The notes below the pieces were generated by a model. It saw nothing but the letters and a program-made list of their open reading frames with translations. It was not told the origin of the DNA and searched no databases. 7,198 bases of DNA from JACRJW01 sp964359095 (GTDB taxonomy: Bacteria; Patescibacteriota; Patescibacteriia; UBA9934; GWF2-40-263), in contig CAYHRJ010000049.1 of NCBI GenBank assembly GCA_964359095.1, positions 1-7,198 on the forward strand, in the 5' to 3' direction. Made by a program: the position numbers and the translations under genes. Positions 6,001 to 7,198 of this stretch are shown here, one piece after another (within the stretch, counting starts at the first letter, position 1; each line of letters opens with the position of its first letter).

Positions 6001-7198
6001 GTCCCACCGTGCCGTCCTCCGTACAATCGTCAAACCCATCGATGATTTCTTGAAGGGTGGATGGATTGGTTGTATCGCTACGCAGCGCAGCAAGCTCCCA
6101 ACCAACAGGGATCACGCGAGCTTTTCTGAGTTTCACCAAGTTGCCGTAACAGTATCCGTAGGTGTAGCAAAAAATATCTTGATTGGATGCGGTGTCCTCT
6201 GAGTTGATGAGTGGAAAATCACCGTTCAACAATCCTTCGTCGATCGCTTCTTGAACCGTCAGAGCTGCAGCGGCACCACCGGAACCACGCGAGACAGCCG
6301 CCAAAAAGTTTACGTCCATGACACAGTTATTGAGTCCACGATTGCTCACACCTTCTACAGGACACACCACAAACTCCCCCAACGCATTGTATTCCTGCGT
6401 GGCAATAGGACTCGTGGTGATAATGCTTGCGAATCGTTCTTGTGCGGCTTCCTTTCCGCCTGCAGCGGTCGCTTCCACATCAAATGGATCAATTTCAAAA
6501 GACGTATCAAAGAGTCCTGTGTAAATGCGGCTGAAGAGCGTTGAGAGAAGCGTGTTGGTAAACGTGGAGGCCGTGGTAAGGGCGAGGCCTCCGATGAGAT
6601 CGCCTGCGCTCAGGAGTTCACCAACTTTAAGTGGAGGATCACCAGCAGCCACAAGTCTCTTGTTAAAATCCTCTGTTACTATAACGGAAGGAGTTTTAAT
6701 ATTTGCTGTGACGAAATCAGTCACGTCTTTTAAGGGTTTATCTTTTTGGCCCAAAAACTTTAAGAGCTTTTCTTCTCGCACCTTCCCATCAACGGCAATA
6801 TTCACCCGCAGCATCGCACTCAATTCATTTTTTCCTGGTTTGAGAGACTCGGCAAATTTACTCAGTACAGCCTCCTGGAGAGCGTCAGGATCTGAAATCG
6901 TCTGATAGGCATTTGCAAAAAAAGATCCCCACGCCTTTCCTACTTTTAAAATATCACACCGAGGCGCTGTCGGTTGATATTTTTGTTTGATGCCGATTGC
7001 GAGCGCCAAACTAAGCAGCTCGTCAGGAGCACACAAATTAAACTTGACCCCAAGCGCTTCTGAGGAAAGATCTGAAAGTAACGCCACGGTTTCACCAGCT
7101 GCCTCAAGTCCCATCTGCTCAAATCCATCCCAGACCGTCTTCTGATAAAAAAGCGACCCTTCACCTATTCCGCCTGAGGCGATCGCCACGGCCGCTTC
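1..7198 (-). CDS. Giant cysteine-rich, acidic surface or secreted protein (internal fragment, both ends outside window)
   Basis: One minus-strand frame runs uninterrupted for 2,399 codons from position 7198 to 2 and continues past both edges, so neither start nor stop can be given. My hand count finds about 109 cysteines (4.5%), only two of them in the first 278 residues. Asp, Glu, Ser, Thr, Gly and Tyr dominate, and Lys and Arg become rare after about residue 530. Architecture: helical N-side block, conserved CPR-type blocks, two beta-sandwich modules, repeated Cys-pair modules, a Cys-dense segment and three calcium-type acidic loops. The disulfide-like pairs and sandwich modules imply an extracytoplasmic location, but no signal peptide is visible. 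Many motifs match, from memory, giant hypothetical proteins of Patescibacteria. No catalytic motif was recognised and the function is unknown; structural or adhesive use is inferred. The coding call is near certain; the family call is good but unchecked. Confidence 0.96.
2..448 (-). other. Last visible block with CSGGPVAGIGC and CLSWLPVD (residues 2251-2399)
   Basis: It holds DCDCSYDKVEYG (C2265/C2267), then CSGGPVAGIGCVTDANC (C2303, C2313, C2319) with C2328. Near the edge come QACLSWLPVDQLAGSTDLYGKY and AGYAPQDTYYC (C2364, C2396). The C-SGGP-x-G-x-GC-xTDA-[DN]-C pattern is common in secreted Cys-rich proteins, and the CLSWLPVD-L-G-D-Y-AGY-YYC string recalls the CPR family. No stop occurs, so the protein continues past position 1. 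A C-terminal anchor, if any, is not visible. Confidence 0.55.
539..574 (-). other. Canonical 12-residue EF-hand-type loop (residues 2209-2220)
   Basis: The loop DSDENGIVESTE fits all EF-hand ligand positions: D1 (2209), D3 (2211), N5 (2213), G6 (2214), the hydrophobic V8 (2216), E9 (2217) and the bidentate E12 (2220). The residues before it (VVDTWKTFSNL) could form the entering helix. A proline at 2222 argues against a normal exiting helix, so this is an EF-hand-like loop and probably not a full hand. Calcium binding is likely by sequence. Confidence 0.6.
692..727 (-). other. FG-GAP/dockerin-like calcium loop (residues 2158-2169)
   Basis: RDANGDGYADAL carries D2159, N2161, D2163, G2164 and D2167 in the D-x-N-x-D-G-x-x-D spacing seen in FG-GAP/VCBS, dockerin and EF-hand-like calcium loops. 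Position 12 is Ala, so it is a nine-residue-type loop and not a canonical EF-hand. It follows the Cys-dense region and stands 50 residues before a second acidic loop. Confidence 0.6.
734..1363 (-). other. Cys-dense region with repeated C-x3-[EAD]-[DN]-C elements (residues 1946-2155)
   Basis: About 25 cysteines in 210 residues make this the densest part. Elements of the form C-x3-[EAD]-D-C, followed by another Cys 6-9 residues later, occur at C1964-C1970 (CNTYEDC), C1977-C1983 (CTSNADC), C2041-C2047 (CASEDDC) and C2122-C2128 (CVESADC). Similar C-x5-C-type small disulfide repeats occur in many secreted bacterial and eukaryotic proteins. No lysine is present from 1994 to 2202. The segment is probably a disulfide-knotted stalk or spacer. 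The name of the exact repeat family is uncertain. Confidence 0.65.
1364..1696 (-). other. Conserved DRSCAAWLAC / YSSRDVNWYG block (residues 1835-1945)
   Basis: It shows NEVIKVNRDRSCAAWLAC (C1849/C1855), TICDSINLC (C1873/C1879), SNQGDETTCSQW (C1891), ILSALRYSSRDVNWYGEEW and PNQLPVELYDQFNLEP, then TVCVEP (C1944). I recognise the order RDRSC-WLAC, C-x5-C, YSSRD-WYG and LPV-L from memory as part of the CPR giant-protein family. It comes directly before the Cys-dense segment. No function is known to me. Confidence 0.6.
1697..2053 (-). other. Beta-rich acidic stretch with C-x5-C element (residues 1716-1834)
   Basis: Strand-like residues NAGASYVVSIHADVFFG and EFTISSANADLFELSS are followed by LCARRCAY (C1772/C1776), STFAVFGYFERSC and SCLVDEDC (C1803/C1809), with C1824 in ATGSC. 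SCLVDEDC is the first copy of the C-x3-[EAD]-[DN]-C element that becomes frequent later. The strands could form a small third sandwich, but I cannot assign a family. Confidence 0.4.
2054..2473 (-). other. Conserved YSGWFRTGT / NGQVSQKFGC block (residues 1576-1715)
   Basis: In order: TIDNQEYSGWFRTGTTEPC (C1599), an acidic stretch with NGDEFGVWVNGDDDYDNW, the pair C1646/C1653 (ACEDAYDLCTEFVD), GTSYYFTNDDLL, and RCNGQVSQKFGCALFNNT (C1692/C1702). This run of elements is strongly reminiscent of the Patescibacterial family. It has many surface-type aromatic and acidic residues but no active-site signature known to me. A role as a structural or binding domain is inferred. Confidence 0.6.
2474..3166 (-). 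other. Cys-pair block between second sandwich and SGWFRTG block (residues 1345-1575)
   Basis: It contains DQYYLGCEAYTD (C1369), the strict pairs C1389/C1396 (CSEDVVGC) and C1504/C1511 (CDEEAMGC), and the related pair C1546/C1553 (CSDEELFC). Before the second pair stands PVYLVADDTYEC, which repeats the lead-in PLYFIADRASAC near residue 890 and RIYLTNEASEC near residue 600. C1438, C1446 and C1455 form a separate cluster. No lysine occurs from residue 1345 to 1566. The block is a further copy of the pair modules, without known function. Confidence 0.55.
3179..3856 (-). other. Second carbohydrate-binding-module-like beta-sandwich with Cys-bounded insert (residues 1115-1340)
   Basis: The domain starts with SETFEDGTYDDY (1118-1129) and GHSLYVGATGG (1152-1162). 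It resumes with KTFVVDFWAKGSG (1242-1254), has the strand GSWQLYSLGPLD (1292-1303) and ends with EAYIDNITLKQVE (1325-1337). A FE-G start, a T-G-S-W-Q-x-Y strand and a Y-I-D-N-I-T-L closing strand are typical of CBM4/9-like jelly rolls. Residues 1194-1231 are an insertion with four cysteines around an acidic Asp/Gly loop. At about 226 residues the domain is longer than the usual 140-170 because of this insert. A binding role is inferred; the ligand is unknown. Confidence 0.65.
3536..3580 (-). other. Calcium-type Asp loop inside the second sandwich (residues 1207-1221)
   Basis: The loop reads DVDNDVDGDGSADEE and is flanked directly by C1206 and C1222. The D-x-D-x-D-G-x-x-D spacing (D1211, D1213, D1215, G1216, D1219) matches EF-hand-like or thrombospondin type 3 calcium loops. 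Position 12 of an EF-hand loop would be Cys, so it is not canonical. The DNA carries two copies of gtcgacatca at 3560-3569 and 3572-3581, in frame, which suggests a small duplication made the DVDN/DVDG pair. Confidence 0.6.
3863..4036 (-). other. CEDSGGYW / GCREYTG block leading into second sandwich (residues 1055-1112)
   Basis: It shows DECAPYR (C1057), CEDSGGYWTAQGFCRYYAL (C1070/C1083), then ESTECPAAQSGCREYTGGTGR with the strict pair C1095/C1102. This succession, running straight into a FEDG-started beta-sandwich, is among the most recognisable parts of the CPR giant-protein family from memory. It probably works as a disulfide-locked cap before the sandwich, which is inferred. Confidence 0.6.
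4037..4408 (-). other. Block with GYQLQTWYLLES and NIHYREY (residues 931-1054)
   Basis: Strand-like residues SVSATFFTWEG and EGYQLQTWYLLES come first. A Cys-spaced acidic stretch follows (C989, C1002, C1019, C1031, in VICSDIYANMYG and DNPDCREFFD), and then SGNIHYREYPDTIS. The order GYQL-TW-LLES, then DCR-FFD-SGNI-YR, matches what I remember of the CPR family. It contains no known enzyme motif. Function unknown. Confidence 0.5.
4409..4783 (-). other. Conserved Cys-pair block with CPEECVGY (residues 806-930)
   Basis: It begins with QVAPDYLGC. Three cysteines follow in exact seven-residue steps (C823, C830, C837, the last in EVGCNLYTP). Then come DGDPDVPAI, CPEECVGYTTYKQ (C859/C863), and FPLYFIADRASAC with the strict pair C893/C900 (QYVGCDSYTNLD). 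The block closes with EYYSDLRFC (C925). The CPxECVGY-TYKQ element and the FP-YFI ... VGCD-TNLD element are familiar to me from Patescibacterial giant proteins. It follows the first sandwich directly. Function unknown; probably a disulfide-stabilised spacer or recognition domain. Confidence 0.6.
4814..5326 (-). other. First carbohydrate-binding-module-like beta-sandwich (residues 625-795)
   Basis: The module starts with NPSFE (residues 631-635) and FPDDW (643-647). It continues with alternating beta strands such as SFSFST and YTLSFQGRA, reaches TTWTQYDCTFTTP (748-760), and ends with ILFDAVQLELG ... TEGY (775-795). An NPSFE start, a T-W-T-x-Y strand and a closing F-D-A-V-Q-L-E strand are the standard signature of galactose-binding-like jelly-roll modules (CBM4/9/22-like and related phage or surface modules). 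C732 and C755 could bridge strands inside it. An extra acidic insert, EDDEDDDT, sits just after NPSFE. Glycan binding is likely for the fold but the ligand is unknown. Confidence 0.7.
5339..5608 (-). other. Acidic Tyr/Thr-rich linker (residues 531-620)
   Basis: It opens with an acidic run (TVDDEEDDSYEW) and then carries the imperfect internal repeat TYTYTS ... VYTYTSYAY. It ends with RIYLTNEASEC and a strict C-x5-G-C pair (C607/C614). It has no recognisable domain of its own and separates the first conserved Cys block from the first beta-sandwich. Low complexity and high acidity suggest an extended or calcium-binding linker, which is inference. Confidence 0.5.
5438..5465. repeat. 9-bp inverted repeat within the YTYTS coding repeat
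   Basis: The arms atacacctc (5438-5446) and gaggtgtat (5457-5465) are perfect reverse complements around a 10-base spacer. They lie inside the coding frame, where the protein repeats YTYTS. The most economical reading is a by-product of the repeated Tyr/Thr codons. A stem in the mRNA is possible but no function is implied. Confidence 0.4.
5609..5977 (-). other. Conserved Cys block: WCHLIDPSWVL, GYGYC and first GC-type Cys pair (residues 408-530)
   Basis: In order it shows WCHLIDPSWVLKY (C411), C427, C448 and C454, then GQCSDGYGYC (C463/C470), then VWRFRGEECPAEYATC (C484/C491), and YLVSTVDYSVC leading to C515-x6-C522 with GCRWYST. Three successive cysteine pairs have the same seven-residue register. 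From memory, this succession is a hallmark of the CPR giant Cys-rich family. The block starts the disulfide-rich extracellular portion. A structural role is inferred; no catalytic residues are recognisable. Confidence 0.65.
6071..6271 (-). other. Conserved block with CYTYGYCYGNLVKLRKARVIPVGWE-type signature (residues 310-376)
   Basis: The block holds a short helix (LTVQEAIDEGLL), then a close Cys pair C344/C350 (CYTYGYC), then a basic segment NLVKLRKAR followed by IPVGWELAA. The same order of elements (short helix, Cys pair, LVKLRKAR, PVGWE) is what I remember from many Patescibacterial giant proteins. It is the last lysine- and arginine-rich part before the acidic, Cys-rich region. No enzyme family with this signature is known to me, so no function is given. 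Confidence 0.6.
6389..7198 (-). other. N-side helical, lysine-containing block (residues 1-270)
   Basis: This part differs from the rest of the protein. It has 18 lysines in the first 191 residues and only two cysteines, C56 (in FNLCAPDE) and C81 (in APRCDIL). It looks mainly alpha-helical, for example FFANAYQTISDPDALQEAV and EEKLLKFLGQK. The FNLCAP ... PRCD pair, 25 residues apart, resembles a conserved element of the CPR giant-protein family from memory. Residues 201-230 (from LIGGLALTTAS to RIYTGLF) are fairly hydrophobic but contain polar and charged residues, so I read them as an amphipathic helix and not a clear membrane span. The block may serve in membrane association or export close to the missing N-terminus. 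That role is inferred. Confidence 0.6.

Noticed and set aside
5302..6045. Plus-strand open frame of 247 codons
   Set aside because: Its product is rich in Arg, His, Ser and Pro without domain logic, and it lies opposite the well-supported minus-strand frame with conserved Cys blocks and the first sandwich. It is an antisense shadow.
6511..6598. Possible transmembrane segment at residues 201-230
   Set aside because: It contains many Thr, Ser and Asn plus an Arg, and no uninterrupted hydrophobic run near 20 residues. An amphipathic helix fits better.
6917..6923. Run of seven A (seven T on the coding strand) as a frameshift or programmed slippage site
   Set aside because: The frame is open and conserved on both sides of it with no shift needed, so it is read straight through as Ser-Phe-Phe.
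1..7198. Promoters, terminators, tRNA, CRISPR or insertion sequences
   Set aside because: There is no intergenic space in the window, and no tRNA-like fold, spaced direct-repeat array or transposase motif was seen.

Overview
The whole window lies inside one protein-coding gene on the minus strand. Read from position 7198 down to position 2, one frame runs for 2,399 codons without a stop, and it is open at both ends. Start codon, signal peptide, stop codon, promoter and terminator are therefore all outside the window. The visible part alone would weigh roughly 260 kDa. In the notes below, residue n of this fragment lies at plus-strand positions 7199-3n to 7201-3n.

The product is a giant, acidic, cysteine-rich, mostly beta-type protein that looks secreted or surface-exposed. 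Many of its motif blocks match, from memory, a family of giant hypothetical proteins in the Candidate Phyla Radiation (Patescibacteria), especially Parcubacteria-like lineages. Examples are IPVGWE, WCHLIDPSWVL, GYGYC, CPEECVGY, GCREYTG, YSGWFRTGT, NGQVSQKFGC, a DRSC-AAWLAC segment and CLSWLPVD. GC content is moderate, around 50% by spot counts. The absence of in-frame TGA fits genetic code 11, not the TGA=Gly code of Gracilibacteria and Absconditabacteria. The taxon is an inference and was not checked against a database.

Layout in protein order, from high to low coordinates. Residues 1-270 (6389-7198) are helical and lysine-containing, with only two cysteines. Residues 271-530 are conserved blocks leading into the Cys-rich part. 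Residues 531-620 form an acidic Tyr/Thr-rich linker. Residues 625-795 are a first carbohydrate-binding-module-like beta-sandwich. Residues 806-1112 are Cys-pair modules. Residues 1115-1340 are a second beta-sandwich, interrupted by a Cys-bounded calcium-type loop. Residues 1345-1945 carry further Cys-pair and conserved blocks. Residues 1946-2155 are very dense in cysteine. Residues 2156-2250 hold two calcium-type loops. Residues 2251-2399 are a last Cys-containing block that continues out of the window.

The picture is of a long extracellular rod or adhesin-like molecule, held together by many disulfides and probably calcium, carrying glycan- or ligand-binding sandwiches. Its function is unknown. 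Attachment or host contact in an episymbiotic cell is a reasonable but unproven idea. No RNA genes, mobile elements, CRISPR arrays or second genes were found.
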